Positions 52,526 through 62,330 are shown, counted from the stretch's first letter. The stretch: 64,000 bases of DNA from JALZVT01 sp039029135 (GCA_039029135.1 JBCCGT010000007.1:169110-233109), one strand, 5' to 3'. Notes: generated by a model from the sequence alone, not told the origin. Program-made: numbers and translations.

Positions 52526-53383
52526 ATGAGATACGAATCACCAACGACCACCAAGGCCGCAGCGGCGCTGCTTGCGAAGGAAAAAGGCGCCGCCTATGTC
52601 CTCGCGGGCGGCACCGATTTGCTGGTGCGGCTGAAGGGCGGCTTTGTCGAGCCGGACCTGATCGTCGATATCAAACGCATCCCAGCGGTGCAGGACGTCA
52701 AGAAGACCGACAAGGGCTTCAAGATCGGTGCGGGCGTGCCCTGCGCGGAACTGGGCGAGAACAAGGCGCTGAAGAAGGCCTGGCCTGGCGTGGTCGAAGC
52801 GGCCGAGTTGATCGGCTCCGACCAGGTACAGGGCCGCTGCACGGTCGTCGGCAATCTGTGCAACGCCTCGCCCGCCGCCGACAGCGTCCCCGCGCTGATC
52901 GCGGCGCGTGCCAAGGTGGCGATCGTGGGACCGAAAGGTCGTCGCACCATCGCGATCGAAAAGGTGGTCACGGGTCCCGGCAAAACGTCGCTCGCCAAGG
53001 GTGAGCTGATAGAATCGGTCACGCTGCCCAAGCCGGCAAGCAAGAACGGCGACGCCTACCTGCGCTTTATCCCACGCACCGAGATGGACATCGCCGTGTG
53101 CAGCGCCGGCGTCAACCTGACGCTTGAACGCGGCAAGGTAAAAACCGCCCGCGTGGTTCTGGGTGCGGTCGCACCGACCGCGGTGATCGTCGAAGACGCG
53201 GCCAAGGCCATCATTGGCACCAAGCTGGATGACGACGCCCTGAGCAACATGGCGGCCGCCTGCGAGGCGGCGTGCAATCCAATCGACGACAAGCGCGGCA
53301 CCGTCGCGTTCCGTACAGAAGTCGCCGGCGTGCTCGCGAAGCGCGCCGCCAAGATCGCGTTTCAGCGCGCGGGGGGCAAGTAA
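52526..53383 (+). CDS. Mo-hydroxylase FAD-binding subunit (CoxM-like)
   Basis: This 285-residue medium subunit of a xanthine-oxidase-family enzyme passes electrons from the iron-sulfur subunit to an acceptor. The FAD motifs are YVLAGGTDLLVRLKGG and TVVGNLCNASPAADSVPALI. The C-terminal domain is of the CO-dehydrogenase flavoprotein type (GDAYLRFIPRTEMDIAVCSA). ATG at 52526 is followed by typical family sequence; the longer frame upstream lacks homology. It is the first of three subunit genes with two-base and 46-base gaps. Confidence 0.94.
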   Translation: MRYESPTTTKAAAALLAKEKGAAYVLAGGTDLLVRLKGGFVEPDLIVDIKRIPAVQDVKKTDKGFKIGAGVPCAELGENKALKKAWPGVVEAAELIGSDQVQGRCTVVGNLCNASPAADSVPALIAARAKVAIVGPKGRRTIAIEKVVTGPGKTSLAKGELIESVTLPKPASKNGDAYLRFIPRTEMDIAVCSAGVNLTLERGKVKTARVVLGAVAPTAVIVEDAAKAIIGTKLDDDALSNMAAACEAACNPIDDKRGTVAFRTEVAGVLAKRAAKIAFQRAGGK

Positions 53384-53385
53384 TC

Positions 53386-53877
53386 ATGGCCGGTATACAC
53401 GTCAGCACAACCGTTAACGGCGATCCCGTCGAGTTCGTCTGCCCGCCGGGGGAGGTCCTGCTCGATTCGCTGCGCAATCGCCTCGGCCTGATCGGCGCTA
53501 AAGAAGGTTGCGGCACAGGCGACTGTGGCGCATGCAGCGTCACGGTCGACGATCGTCTGGTCTGCTCCTGCCTGGTGCTGGGTGCCGAGGCAGACGGCAG
53601 GGAAATCAACACGGTCGAAGGCATGGCCGACGGCGACAAGCTGCACCCGCTGCAGTCCAAGTTCATCGAGCACGCAGCACTCCAGTGCGGTGTCTGCACC
53701 CCGGGATTTCTGGTGGCGGCCAAGGCGCTGCTCGACAGGAACCCGGATCCCACGGAGACCGAAATTCGCTACGCGCTAGCCGGCAATCTCTGTCGCTGCA
53801 CCGGCTACGACAAGATCGTTCGCGCGGTCCAGGCCGCCGCAAAAGAAATGCGCAAAGCGAAAGGCAAGAAGAAGTAA
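53386..53877 (+). CDS. Mo-hydroxylase [2Fe-2S] subunit (CoxS-like)
   Basis: This 163-residue small subunit has a plant-type cluster (EGCGTGDCGACSVTVDDRLV then CSC) in the N-half and the second cluster (QCGVCTPGF and GNLCRCTGYDKIV) in the C-half. It links the Mo centre of the large subunit to the FAD subunit. The Lys-rich tail (KEMRKAKGKKK) is unusual but short. The start is two bases after the FAD-subunit stop. Confidence 0.95.
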   Translation: MAGIHVSTTVNGDPVEFVCPPGEVLLDSLRNRLGLIGAKEGCGTGDCGACSVTVDDRLVCSCLVLGAEADGREINTVEGMADGDKLHPLQSKFIEHAALQCGVCTPGFLVAAKALLDRNPDPTETEIRYALAGNLCRCTGYDKIVRAVQAAAKEMRKAKGKKK

Positions 53878-53923
53878 GGCGCGCCTCAAACCCGCATTCG
53901 CCCATATTCAAGGAGACACTCCG

Positions 53924-56194
53924 ATGAGCCTGGACCACGATACCAGCTACACGAATCAGGATTTCAAAGTCGTCGGCTCGCGCCCCGAGCGCCCTGACGG
54001 CATCGATAAAGTCACCGGTCGCGCGCGCTATGGCGCGGACGCTTTCGCACCCGGCCAACTCGCCGCCGGCGTGCTGCGCTCACCCCACGCCCACGCGAAA
54101 ATCAAGAAGATCGACACCTCCAAGGCCGAGAAGCTCACCGGCGTTAAGGCGGTCATCACGAGCAAGGACCTGCCGGATCTCACGGGCGGCAACCGTCAGC
54201 AGTTCGACATCCTGGAGAACTGCATGGCACGCGATCGCGCGCTCTACGACGGGCACGCGGTCGCCGCCGTCGCCGCGATCGACGCCGACACCGTGAAGGC
54301 AGCGCTCAAGCTGATCAAGGTGGACTACAAGGTGCTGCCGCACGTCACCGACGTCGACGAGGCCATGAAGCCGGACGCGCCGATCGTGCAGCCGCATCTG
54401 CGCACGAGCGGCGTTCCCGACGCGCCCGACGTGCCGACCAACGTGCACCAGCGCTCCCAGTTCGGTCACGGCGATATCGAGGCTGGCTTTCTTGAGGCCG
54501 ACGTCGTCATCGAGAAGAGCTTCAAGACCGAACAAACCCACCAGGGTTACATCGAGCCCCACGCCTGTCTCGCGACCGTCGGTCCAGACGGCTCCGGCGA
54601 GCTGTGGGTGACCACGCAGGGCCACTACAGCTACCGCAACATGTGCGCGTCGCTGTTAGGCATGGACATCGCCAAGCTCAAGGTAACGTCGAGCGAGATC
54701 GGCGGCGGCTTTGGCGGCAAGACCCACGTCTGGATGGAGCCGCTGGCGCTCGCCCTGTCGCGTAAGGCCAACCGCCCGGTGAAGCTCGTGATGACGCGCG
54801 ACGAGGTGTTCCGCAGCACCGGACCGACCTGCGCCACCTCGATGGACATCAAGATCGGCGCCCGGCGCGATGGCACCATAACGGCAGCCAGCGCCGACCT
54901 GCGCTACAACGACGGCGCGTATCCCAGCATCTGGGGCATGCTCGGCGCGATGACCAGCTTCGCCTGCTACGACATCGCGAACGTACAGTCCGTGGCTTGG
55001 GACGTGCTGACGAATCGCTCGAAGGTTGCGGCCTACCGGGCGCCTTCTGCCCCCATGGCCGCCTTCGGCGTCGAGAGCGTCATGGATCTCATCGCCGACG
55101 AAATCGGCATGGATCCAGTCGACTTCCGCCTCAAGAACTGCGCGAAGGAGGGCAGTCGCGCCTCCTACGGGCCGGTCTATGGACCCATCGGGATCGAGGC
55201 CACGCTGCAGGCCGTGAAAAAACACCCGCACATGAAGGCGAAGCTGGGCCCCAATCAGGGCCGCGGCATGGCGTGCGGGTTCTGGTTCAATTTCGGCGGC
55301 CAGACCTGCTCGGACCTGAACATCGGCGTGGATGGCACGGTCAATCTCGCGATCGGTACCGTCGACGTCGGCGGCTCCCGCGCGTCCATGTCGCTGATCG
55401 CGGCAGAGGAGTTGGGCATCCCCTACGAGCAGGTGAAGTGCAACGTCGCGGACACCGGCTCGCTGGGGCACAACGACACGACCGAAGGCAGCCGCGGCAC
55501 ATTCAGCTCAGGCATGGCGACGATCTTCGCCGCGCGTCAGGCGATCGGCGAGCTACGCGAACGCGCGGCCAAGATGTGGGACATCTCGGTCGACGACGTG
55601 GTCTGGGAAGAGGGCGAGGCGCGGGCGACGGGCATCGAAAATTCGAACCTGCCGCCGCTGTCGCTCAGGGAGATCGCGGCGAAGTCACCGACGACCGGGG
55701 GGCCGATTGCCGGCCACAACGAGGTCGTGGCAGACAACGCGGGCGTGTCCTTCGCGAGTCACATCTGTGACGTCGAGGTCGATGCCGAAACGGGCGCGAC
55801 TCGGGTGCTGCGATACACGGTCGTTCAGGATGCAGGCAAGGCCATTCATCCGACCTACGTCGAGGGCCAGTTCCAGGGCGCCGCCGCCCAGGGCATCGGC
55901 TGGGCGCTGAACGAGGAGTACATCTACGGCGAAGACGGCCGACTGCAGAATCCGGGTTTTCTGGACTACCGCATACCCGTTTGTTCGGACCTGCCGTTCA
56001 TCGATACCGAGATCCTCGAGATCCCGAACCCGAACCATCCGTACGGCATTCGGGGCGTCGGCGAGACGTCGATCGTGCCGCCGCTCGCGGCGATCGGCAC
56101 GGCGGTATCGAACGCCGTCGGCGTGCGTCTCGATCACGTACCGATGTCGCCGCCGCGAATCCTCGCGGCGCTCAAGGCGCACAGGGCGTCCTGA
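53924..56194 (+). CDS. Mo-hydroxylase molybdopterin-binding large subunit
   Basis: This 756-residue catalytic subunit belongs to the xanthine dehydrogenase / CO dehydrogenase family. Landmarks are VVGSRPERPDGIDKVTGRAR, IGGGFGGKTHVWMEPLALAL, the active-site loop KVAAYRAPSAPMAAFGVESV and the catalytic Glu region RGVGETSIVPPLAAIGTAVS. The loop is neither AYxCSFR (form I CODH) nor AYRGAGR (form II), so CO oxidation is unlikely. An aromatic, N-heterocyclic or aldehyde substrate is more probable. AAGGAGACACTCCG precedes the ATG. A MoaD-like gene follows 54 bases later. Confidence 0.95.
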   Translation: MSLDHDTSYTNQDFKVVGSRPERPDGIDKVTGRARYGADAFAPGQLAAGVLRSPHAHAKIKKIDTSKAEKLTGVKAVITSKDLPDLTGGNRQQFDILENCMARDRALYDGHAVAAVAAIDADTVKAALKLIKVDYKVLPHVTDVDEAMKPDAPIVQPHLRTSGVPDAPDVPTNVHQRSQFGHGDIEAGFLEADVVIEKSFKTEQTHQGYIEPHACLATVGPDGSGELWVTTQGHYSYRNMCASLLGMDIAKLKVTSSEIGGGFGGKTHVWMEPLALALSRKANRPVKLVMTRDEVFRSTGPTCATSMDIKIGARRDGTITAASADLRYNDGAYPSIWGMLGAMTSFACYDIANVQSVAWDVLTNRSKVAAYRAPSAPMAAFGVESVMDLIADEIGMDPVDFRLKNCAKEGSRASYGPVYGPIGIEATLQAVKKHPHMKAKLGPNQGRGMACGFWFNFGGQTCSDLNIGVDGTVNLAIGTVDVGGSRASMSLIAAEELGIPYEQVKCNVADTGSLGHNDTTEGSRGTFSSGMATIFAARQAIGELRERAAKMWDISVDDVVWEEGEARATGIENSNLPPLSLREIAAKSPTTGGPIAGHNEVVADNAGVSFASHICDVEVDAETGATRVLRYTVVQDAGKAIHPTYVEGQFQGAAAQGIGWALNEEYIYGEDGRLQNPGFLDYRIPVCSDLPFIDTEILEIPNPNHPYGIRGVGETSIVPPLAAIGTAVSNAVGVRLDHVPMSPPRILAALKAHRAS

Positions 56195-56248
56195 TCGAGC
56201 CGGGGCCGCCCTGCTTCTGCGCAGGGCGGCGCCTGGGTTCGACTCGCC

Positions 56249-56497
56249 ATGACCCATCTCGTGCGCGTTTCCGGTGCCCTGCGCGATGCGCTCGGCGGGG
56301 CGGACATGGTAGAGATCGAAGCGGACAACATCCGCGACCTGCTGAACCGCCTGAGCGAGCGTTATCCCGCGTTCGCAGCCCAGGTCGACGCCGGCGTCGC
56401 GGTCTCCATCGACGGCCAGATCTTCCGCGACAATCGCTCGCAGCCGATCGACGCCGGCGCCGAGGTGTTCCTGATGCCGCGGCTTGAGGGTGGCTGA
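56249..56497 (+). CDS. MoaD/ThiS-family sulfur carrier protein
   Basis: This 82-residue ubiquitin-fold protein ends in EGG, the C-terminal di-glycine that is adenylated and thiocarboxylated in molybdopterin synthase small subunits. Typical sequence includes LVRVSGALRDALGGADMVEI, LSERYPAFAAQVDAGVAVSI and IDAGAEVFLMPRLEGG. Its place after a Mo-hydroxylase suggests a dedicated role in supplying molybdopterin to that enzyme. No MoaE-like gene is next to it. Confidence 0.88.
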   Translation: MTHLVRVSGALRDALGGADMVEIEADNIRDLLNRLSERYPAFAAQVDAGVAVSIDGQIFRDNRSQPIDAGAEVFLMPRLEGG

Positions 56498-56725
56498 GGC
56501 ACAGGCTGCGACGACAGCAGGGACCGCACCGAATCCGCGGAACGTTGACTAATCTCCTTGATTTCAATAGCTTACGGGCCAGAGTGTCGTCCACCTTGGC
56601 GGCACCCGAAGCCGCGTCGCGACTGCGTCATACATGACGAGACACGGCCAATAAGACGATAAGAGATTCGATTAGCCATTTCCGGCGTCCATGTCGGGGC
56701 CTTAGTCAGGAGAGGAGAACAACGA

Positions 56726-59194
56726 ATGATTGCCAATCGCACGCGCGCCTTTCACGGAGACGCGCGAACTTTCTTGTTATGCGCCGCCGCTGTTGGCGGT
56801 TTCTACCTCAGCATCGCCCCCGCCGCTCAAGCAGAAGAGATTGCGGAACGGGTGATCGAGGAGGTGTACGTCACCGCACGTCGCAAAGACGAAACCCTGC
56901 AGGACGTGCCAGTCACCATCACGTCTGTTGGGGGTGATCAACTGCAAAATTTCCAGTTGGACCAACCGCTGGAGATTGCGGAACGCATTCCAAACTTCAA
57001 CATCCAGGCCGGCGGGTCTGGCTCAGGCGGCACGTTGAACCTGCGCGGGGTCGGCAGTTCTGCGATCAGCGCCGCATTTGATTCGGCGGTGGCCATCGAG
57101 ATCGACGATGTCGTGATCTCGCGCATGCGTATGGTGCAGTCAGCGTTCATGGACATCGAACAGGTAGACGTACTGAAGGGGCCTCAGTCACTGTACTTCG
57201 GCAAGAGCGCGTCAGCCGGGGTACTGTCGTTCAGAACGGCGAATCCTGGCGAAGAGGTAGAAGGCAAACTCGGCGGTGGCTACGACTTCGAACTCGAGGG
57301 CACATATATCGACGCGATGCTCTCCGGTCCGCTCACTGACAACCTCGGCGCTCGCGTGGCGCTACGCTGGGTCAAGAACGACAAGATTTGGGAAAACGAA
57401 GCGCCAGGCTTCCCCGAAGATCGCGGCGAAGAGGACATCAACGCACGGGTGACCCTGGTGTGGGACCCGAGCGATCGCTTCTCGGCCAACTTCAAAACCA
57501 CCGTCACCAGCCACAAGGCCGACGATGCGATCGGCAATACGGACATCCTGTGCATCGTACCGGGCGATCCACAGCCGAGTAACTTTGCCGGGCTCTCGCG
57601 GCCCTCAGGCTACGACTGCGACATCGGCGATGGCGTCACCCAACTCGCCGGTCACAACGATCCCTTCAACAACAACGTCGCAGGCATCCGCGAAATCACA
57701 CCCTTCGAAGACTTGGACACTCTGCTTTCTCGGGTGCGCGCCGACTGGCTTCTTTCGGACAACGTTAGCCTGACCTCGGTCACTAGCTACTTCGAGATGA
57801 AAGAAGAAGGCGCGGCTAGCTATGGCTACGATATCAACGGAATCGGCAGCAACTACACCGCAAACAGCACCGAGGCGTTTGCGCAGGAATTCCGCCTGGC
57901 GGCGAGTCTTGGCGACCGCGTCGATCTTCAGCTCGGGGCGTTCTATCAGGATCGCGAGCTGATTTTCGATACCTCTCAGGAGGCGGTCGGCGGGGCAAAC
58001 CTCGCGCTACTCTTCGGTCTTCCCACCGGCTCGCTGGGAGGAGCTCCAAGCACCGACCCCAACGCGTTGACCGAGGACTGGCGCAAGACCCACACGACCG
58101 ATGCCGAAACGCTGTCATTCTTCGGCAGCATTACCGCCCAACTCACCGATCGGCTTGAGTTCAGCGGCGGTGTTCGTTGGTCGGACGAAAAGCGCAGAAA
58201 CGAGATCGATGTCGGCAACGTCCACTACATATTCAACACGGTGCTGATGCTTGGCTTTGTGCCTAACGGCTTCAACTCGGGGACCATATCTTTCGATGAT
58301 GACCTGTGGTCGCCCGAGGCGAGCCTTCTCTACCGGCTGAATGACAACGTCAACGTTTTCGCAGCGTACAAGACCGGCTACAAGGCCGGCGGCATCGACA
58401 ATAGCGCGCTGCCAAGCGCATCGCTGGCCGCGGCTGCGGCCAGCGGTGACTTCGCTGACCTGATCTACGCCACGGAAGAAGGCAAGGGATTCGAAGTCGG
58501 CATGAAAGGCCGCTTCGCGGACGGCAGCCTGCGCCTCGACGTCACCGCCTTCAGCTACGTCTACGATGACCTGCAGGTGCAGAGTTTCAACGCCCAAACT
58601 GTACAGTTCTCGACGGCCAATGCGGGCGAGCTGGAATCCAAGGGCATCGAGGCAACCTTTACATGGCTACCACCAGTTGATGGGCTAAGCCTGTATGGCG
58701 CTTTCTCTTACCTGGATGCCGCGTTCAGCGAGTCGTTCATTCCCGAACCACCCGCGGGCATCACGGATCCGGCAATCATCGCGCAGTACGACCTGGACGG
58801 CCGCGCCACCTCGGGTGCAGCCGACTTCGCCTTCAACGTTGGTCTGGACTTCTATAGAAACATTCCAAATTCCAACCTCGAGTGGGGCTTCGGCATCAAC
58901 ACGAGCTGGACAGATGACTACGAAACACAGAACGAAGATCCTATCGGCTTCGTGCAAGACTCCTTCTGGCTATTGAATGCACGCGTCTCAATCGGCGCAG
59001 CGGACGGTCGCTGGATGGCTTCGATCATGGGTCGCAACCTGGGCGATGAGCTGTATGTCAGCACGAGTGGAGGCCGGCCGTTTGCGGACACCACGAACAA
59101 CACGCTGCTTCCGGGCGGCGTCGGGCTCTCTGACACGGTGCTGAACTACAGCCGCGGTCGTCAGGTCTTTGCACAGCTAGAGTTCAACTTCTAG
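56726..59194 (+). CDS. TonB-dependent receptor (first of paralogous pair)
   Basis: This 822-residue outer-membrane receptor has a signal peptide (AAVGGFYLSIAPAAQAEEIA), a TonB-box-like IEEVYVTARRK, the plug motifs LQDVPVTITSV, GGTLNLRGVGSSAISAAFD and EQVDVLKGPQSLYFGKSASA, and a barrel ending in a terminal Phe (RQVFAQLEFNF). It is the same length as the receptor at 59727-62195 and aligns with it along the plug and much of the barrel, so they are duplicates. The start follows GGAGAGGAGAACAACG. A strong terminator follows, then a P450 remnant. It likely takes up a hydrophobic or complex substrate. Confidence 0.93.
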   Translation: MIANRTRAFHGDARTFLLCAAAVGGFYLSIAPAAQAEEIAERVIEEVYVTARRKDETLQDVPVTITSVGGDQLQNFQLDQPLEIAERIPNFNIQAGGSGSGGTLNLRGVGSSAISAAFDSAVAIEIDDVVISRMRMVQSAFMDIEQVDVLKGPQSLYFGKSASAGVLSFRTANPGEEVEGKLGGGYDFELEGTYIDAMLSGPLTDNLGARVALRWVKNDKIWENEAPGFPEDRGEEDINARVTLVWDPSDRFSANFKTTVTSHKADDAIGNTDILCIVPGDPQPSNFAGLSRPSGYDCDIGDGVTQLAGHNDPFNNNVAGIREITPFEDLDTLLSRVRADWLLSDNVSLTSVTSYFEMKEEGAASYGYDINGIGSNYTANSTEAFAQEFRLAASLGDRVDLQLGAFYQDRELIFDTSQEAVGGANLALLFGLPTGSLGGAPSTDPNALTEDWRKTHTTDAETLSFFGSITAQLTDRLEFSGGVRWSDEKRRNEIDVGNVHYIFNTVLMLGFVPNGFNSGTISFDDDLWSPEASLLYRLNDNVNVFAAYKTGYKAGGIDNSALPSASLAAAAASGDFADLIYATEEGKGFEVGMKGRFADGSLRLDVTAFSYVYDDLQVQSFNAQTVQFSTANAGELESKGIEATFTWLPPVDGLSLYGAFSYLDAAFSESFIPEPPAGITDPAIIAQYDLDGRATSGAADFAFNVGLDFYRNIPNSNLEWGFGINTSWTDDYETQNEDPIGFVQDSFWLLNARVSIGAADGRWMASIMGRNLGDELYVSTSGGRPFADTTNNTLLPGGVGLSDTVLNYSRGRQVFAQLEFNF

Positions 59195-59241
59195 CCGCAA
59201 ACGCCGTCCGCAAAAAGCCGGACGCACCCGCCGTCCGAGAG

Positions 59242-59277
59242 CGACAGCCCGCTTTACGCGGGCTGTCGTTTACCCTT
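59242..59277 (+). terminator. rho-independent terminator after first receptor
   Basis: CGACAGCCCGC-TTTAC-GCGGGCTGTCG is an 11-bp perfect stem at 59242-59268, followed by TTTACCCTT. It lies about 50 bases after the receptor stop and should end that transcript before the P450 remnant. Confidence 0.8.
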
Positions 59278-59372
59278 AAGACGACCTGTTGCGCCCGCCT
59301 CTGCGAATTCCACGGCCTCCATAGATCACGCAGCTCGTGCTACCCTAGAGCGACGGTGAGGGGGGAACAACC

Positions 59373-59610
59373 GTGCTGAGTCTCGATAATCCAATGGATC
59401 GGGTTGGCGCCGAGTATCCCGATATCCCGCGGGACAACCTCGAGCGCATCCGCGAGAAGCGCCCGGTGCACCAGGCGAAGATCAGCGCTATCAAGGTGTA
59501 CAGGATCGCGCGCTACGCAGACTACCCGAAGATCCTAATAAATCCTGAAGTATCCGCCCGTCGTGCGTAATCGCGCGACGGCGACATCTGTCGGCCGATC
59601 GTCGCTAGCC
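59373..59610 (+). pseudogene. truncated, frameshifted P450 remnant
   Basis: The first 65 codons from GTG at 59373 read as a near copy of the N-terminus of the intact P450 at 62331: both share DNLERIREKRPVHQAKIS (one change) and the ARY...IL segment. At about 59533-59547 an apparent 10-base insertion containing a duplicated ATCCT shifts the frame, and a stop follows at 59568-59570. The other frame continues PVVRNRATATS, matching VVRNRTTATG of the intact copy. No further P450 sequence (I helix, ExxR, haem loop) is found before the next receptor. It is a decayed duplicate. Confidence 0.85.
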
Positions 59611-59726
59611 GGGCATGCTCGGACAGCGACGATGGAGATCGACGCAGCGTACCGAGACTCCTGCGAGATCGCTCGCACAACTCAACTCGTAAAGCACACA
59701 TGGTCAGCCATGACCGGGAGGGGACA

Positions 59727-62195
59727 ATGAGACCGTATCAACCCACAGCGACGGGGCGCTTGCTGCTGCCAGCCACATTCGTAGCGTGCAGCCTGATCAG
59801 CGCGTCGGGCTTCGCGGCAGAGGCTACGATCGAAGAGATCATCGTCACCGCGCGCCAGCAGGCAGAAACGCTGCAAGACGTGCCGGTGACCATCGCCGCA
59901 CTGACCGAGGCCGACCTCGACCGCTACAACATCAACAACCTCGTCGATGCCGCGAAGATGGTGCCCAACATGGTCATCGCGCACGGCGGCTCGGGCAACG
60001 GTTCCAGCCTGCGCCTGCGCGGCATCGGTTCCAGCTCGATCTCGGCGGCATTCGACCATTCGGTCGCGCTGAACCTCGACGGCGTGGTGGTCAATCGCGG
60101 CCGCTTTATTCACAACTCCTACCTCGACATGGGCCAGCTCGAGGTACTGAAAGGTCCGCAGTCGCTGTACTTCGGCAAGTCGGCGACAGCCGGCGTCGTG
60201 TCCATCACGACGAACGATCCCGGCGACGAATTCGAGCTCCAGGCCGGCGGCGGCTTCGAGACCCAATACGACGGGATCTTCGGTGAGTTCGTGATCTCAG
60301 GCCCCTTGTCGGAGAAGCTGGGCGCGCGCTTGGCGGTTGGCTTCACCGCCAACGACAAGCTGTTCGAGAACTACTCGGCCGAAAACGACCTGGTCAACGC
60401 ACCCATCAATGGCGCCGAAAAATATCTCGGTGACGATTCCATCAACGCGCGCCTGACCCTCAAGTACAACCCGACCGACACTTTGGAGCTGAAGCTCAAG
60501 TACAACTACTCGGAGTACGACAACGCTGGCGCCGGTACCGCATGGACAGAAGACGTCTGTCCCGAGGGCGCCGTCCAGCCAACCGCGATTCCTTCGGCCG
60601 CGGCCGTGTTCGGTCTGTTCCAGGGCGTTGACGACTGCCGGCTCAACGGCAACACGTCGAAGCTGAACCTGAATCCCGGGCTGCGCGCAGGCTTGCCCAA
60701 CGGCTACGATGACGGCGTCTCAGGACTCGAGCAGGACACGCACTTCCTGTCGCTTACGGCGAAGCTGGATCTGGACAACTATTCGATCACCGCCGTCAGC
60801 GGCTACGTCGATCTCGACCACTGGGAGCTCGACGACTACAGCTATGGCGCAGGCGTGTTCGGCGGTCTGCACAACAACATCTACAAGAGCTTCAGCCAGG
60901 AAATTCGCGTCGCGAGCCAGTTCGATGGCCCGCTGAATTTCCAGGCAGGCTTGTTCTTCCAGGACATCGAGCAGGAGTTCGATGCCTATCAGTACGCCTT
61001 CAATGCACCCATCCTGCCGAACATCTTCGGTCCGGCCTACGCTCTTGTTGGCGGCGATCCGAACGCAACGATCATCGGCCCGGATCCAATAACGGGCAAC
61101 GAGTATGACTACAACAAGCATCACTTCCTCGACACCACGGTCTGGTCCGGCTTCCTCGCCTTGTACTGGGACATCACCGATCGGGCAGAACTCACGGTTG
61201 GCGCTCGCTACACGGACGAACAGAAAGACGGTCGCATCGAGATACCCTATCTGCACGCTGCTGCTCTGCTTTTCGGCTTTGGCGCGCCCGAGTTGATCGA
61301 CGATCTCAAGTTCGACGACGACAATCTGTCGCCGGAAGCGGCCTTAAACTTCTATATCAACGACAACACCAGCGTGTTTGTCGCCTACAAGCAGGGATTC
61401 AAGTCTGGCGGCATCGACAACAGCGCGCTGCCAACCGCAGCCCTGCAGCCGACAAACCCCGCGTTTCCCGACTTCCTGATTTACCAGTCAGAGGAGGCGG
61501 AAGGCTTCGAAGTCGGTATGAAGGCTCAACTGCTCGACGGTGCCATGCGCCTGAACGCGACGGCGTTTACCTACGAGTACAGCGACCTGCAGGTACAGCT
61601 GTTTGACTCCACCATCATCCAGTTTCAGACCTTCAACGCGTCTGCCTTGGAAACCGAAGGCGTAGAGTTCGATTTGCTTTGGAATACCAATGTGCCGGGG
61701 TTGTCTTTGCGCAGTGCCTGGGCCTTTACGGACACGGTGTATTCGGAAGACTTCATCAATGCTACGAACGAAAACCTAAAGGGCGAGCGAGGCGCCGGCA
61801 ACGCAGAAATCACAGGTTTCGTGGGCTTTTCGCTCGATCGTGAACTCTCGGCGAACTGGCGGGTAAACCTCTCTGCGGACGCTCGCTTCACGGATGACTA
61901 CCCCTGGACCGCCACGCTGGATCCGTTCATCCAAGACAGCTTCTGGATATTCGATGCCGCAATCAGTCTGTATTCCGCAGATGGCCGTCACGAGCTTAAC
62001 GTGATTGGTCGCAACATCGGTGATGAGATATATGCCATCGGTGGTGGAGCGATTCCCGGACGCTGCCCGAACATTGACTTCTCGAGCGGAGCCCCGGCCT
62101 GCAACGACACGGGCCCGAACAGCCTCGACCAGGCTGCCACAACGCCTCTGGGACGCACGTTCAGCGTGCAGTACCGCTTGACTCTCGGGCGCTAA
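59727..62195 (+). CDS. TonB-dependent receptor (second of paralogous pair)
   Basis: This receptor has 822 residues counted from the ATG at 59727, chosen because GGGAGGGGACA precedes it; an in-frame ATG at 59700 lacks such a site. It has a signal peptide (LPATFVACSLISASGFAAEA), TonB-box-like IEEIIVTARQ, plug motifs LQDVPVTIAAL, SSLRLRGIGSSSISAAFDHS and GQLEVLKGPQSLYFGKSATA, and a barrel ending in FSVQYRLTLGR. It shares length and motif order with the receptor at 56726. Two stem-loops follow it, then the intact P450 gene. Confidence 0.93.
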   Translation: MRPYQPTATGRLLLPATFVACSLISASGFAAEATIEEIIVTARQQAETLQDVPVTIAALTEADLDRYNINNLVDAAKMVPNMVIAHGGSGNGSSLRLRGIGSSSISAAFDHSVALNLDGVVVNRGRFIHNSYLDMGQLEVLKGPQSLYFGKSATAGVVSITTNDPGDEFELQAGGGFETQYDGIFGEFVISGPLSEKLGARLAVGFTANDKLFENYSAENDLVNAPINGAEKYLGDDSINARLTLKYNPTDTLELKLKYNYSEYDNAGAGTAWTEDVCPEGAVQPTAIPSAAAVFGLFQGVDDCRLNGNTSKLNLNPGLRAGLPNGYDDGVSGLEQDTHFLSLTAKLDLDNYSITAVSGYVDLDHWELDDYSYGAGVFGGLHNNIYKSFSQEIRVASQFDGPLNFQAGLFFQDIEQEFDAYQYAFNAPILPNIFGPAYALVGGDPNATIIGPDPITGNEYDYNKHHFLDTTVWSGFLALYWDITDRAELTVGARYTDEQKDGRIEIPYLHAAALLFGFGAPELIDDLKFDDDNLSPEAALNFYINDNTSVFVAYKQGFKSGGIDNSALPTAALQPTNPAFPDFLIYQSEEAEGFEVGMKAQLLDGAMRLNATAFTYEYSDLQVQLFDSTIIQFQTFNASALETEGVEFDLLWNTNVPGLSLRSAWAFTDTVYSEDFINATNENLKGERGAGNAEITGFVGFSLDRELSANWRVNLSADARFTDDYPWTATLDPFIQDSFWIFDAAISLYSADGRHELNVIGRNIGDEIYAIGGGAIPGRCPNIDFSSGAPACNDTGPNSLDQAATTPLGRTFSVQYRLTLGR

Positions 62196-62205
62196 AAGGC
62201 CGGCC

Positions 62206-62224
62206 GGAGGCGCGAACCGCCTCC
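62206..62224 (+). terminator. stem-loop after second receptor
   Basis: GGAGGCG-CGAAC-CGCCTCC is a 7-bp stem 11 bases after the receptor stop. It lacks a T run and may act with the next hairpin. Confidence 0.4.
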
Positions 62225-62235
62225 GATCGCCATCC

Positions 62236-62266
62236 AAGGGGACTGGCCGTCAGGTCGTCCCCTTTT
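62236..62266 (+). terminator. rho-independent terminator after second receptor
   Basis: AAGGGGAC and GTCCCCTT pair as an 8-bp stem around a 13-base loop, followed by TT and a pyrimidine-rich stretch. It separates the receptor from the P450 gene, as the terminator at 59242 does in the first copy. Confidence 0.65.
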
Positions 62267-62330
62267 CTGCGACGAAACAACGCTTCGTGCCAAATGCTAC
62301 TCTAAACCGCAGGGGAAACTGGGGGTAATC

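Noticed and set aside
53924..56194. carbon-monoxide dehydrogenase large subunit
   Set aside because: The active-site loop reads AYRAPS, not the AYxCSFR of true CO dehydrogenases.
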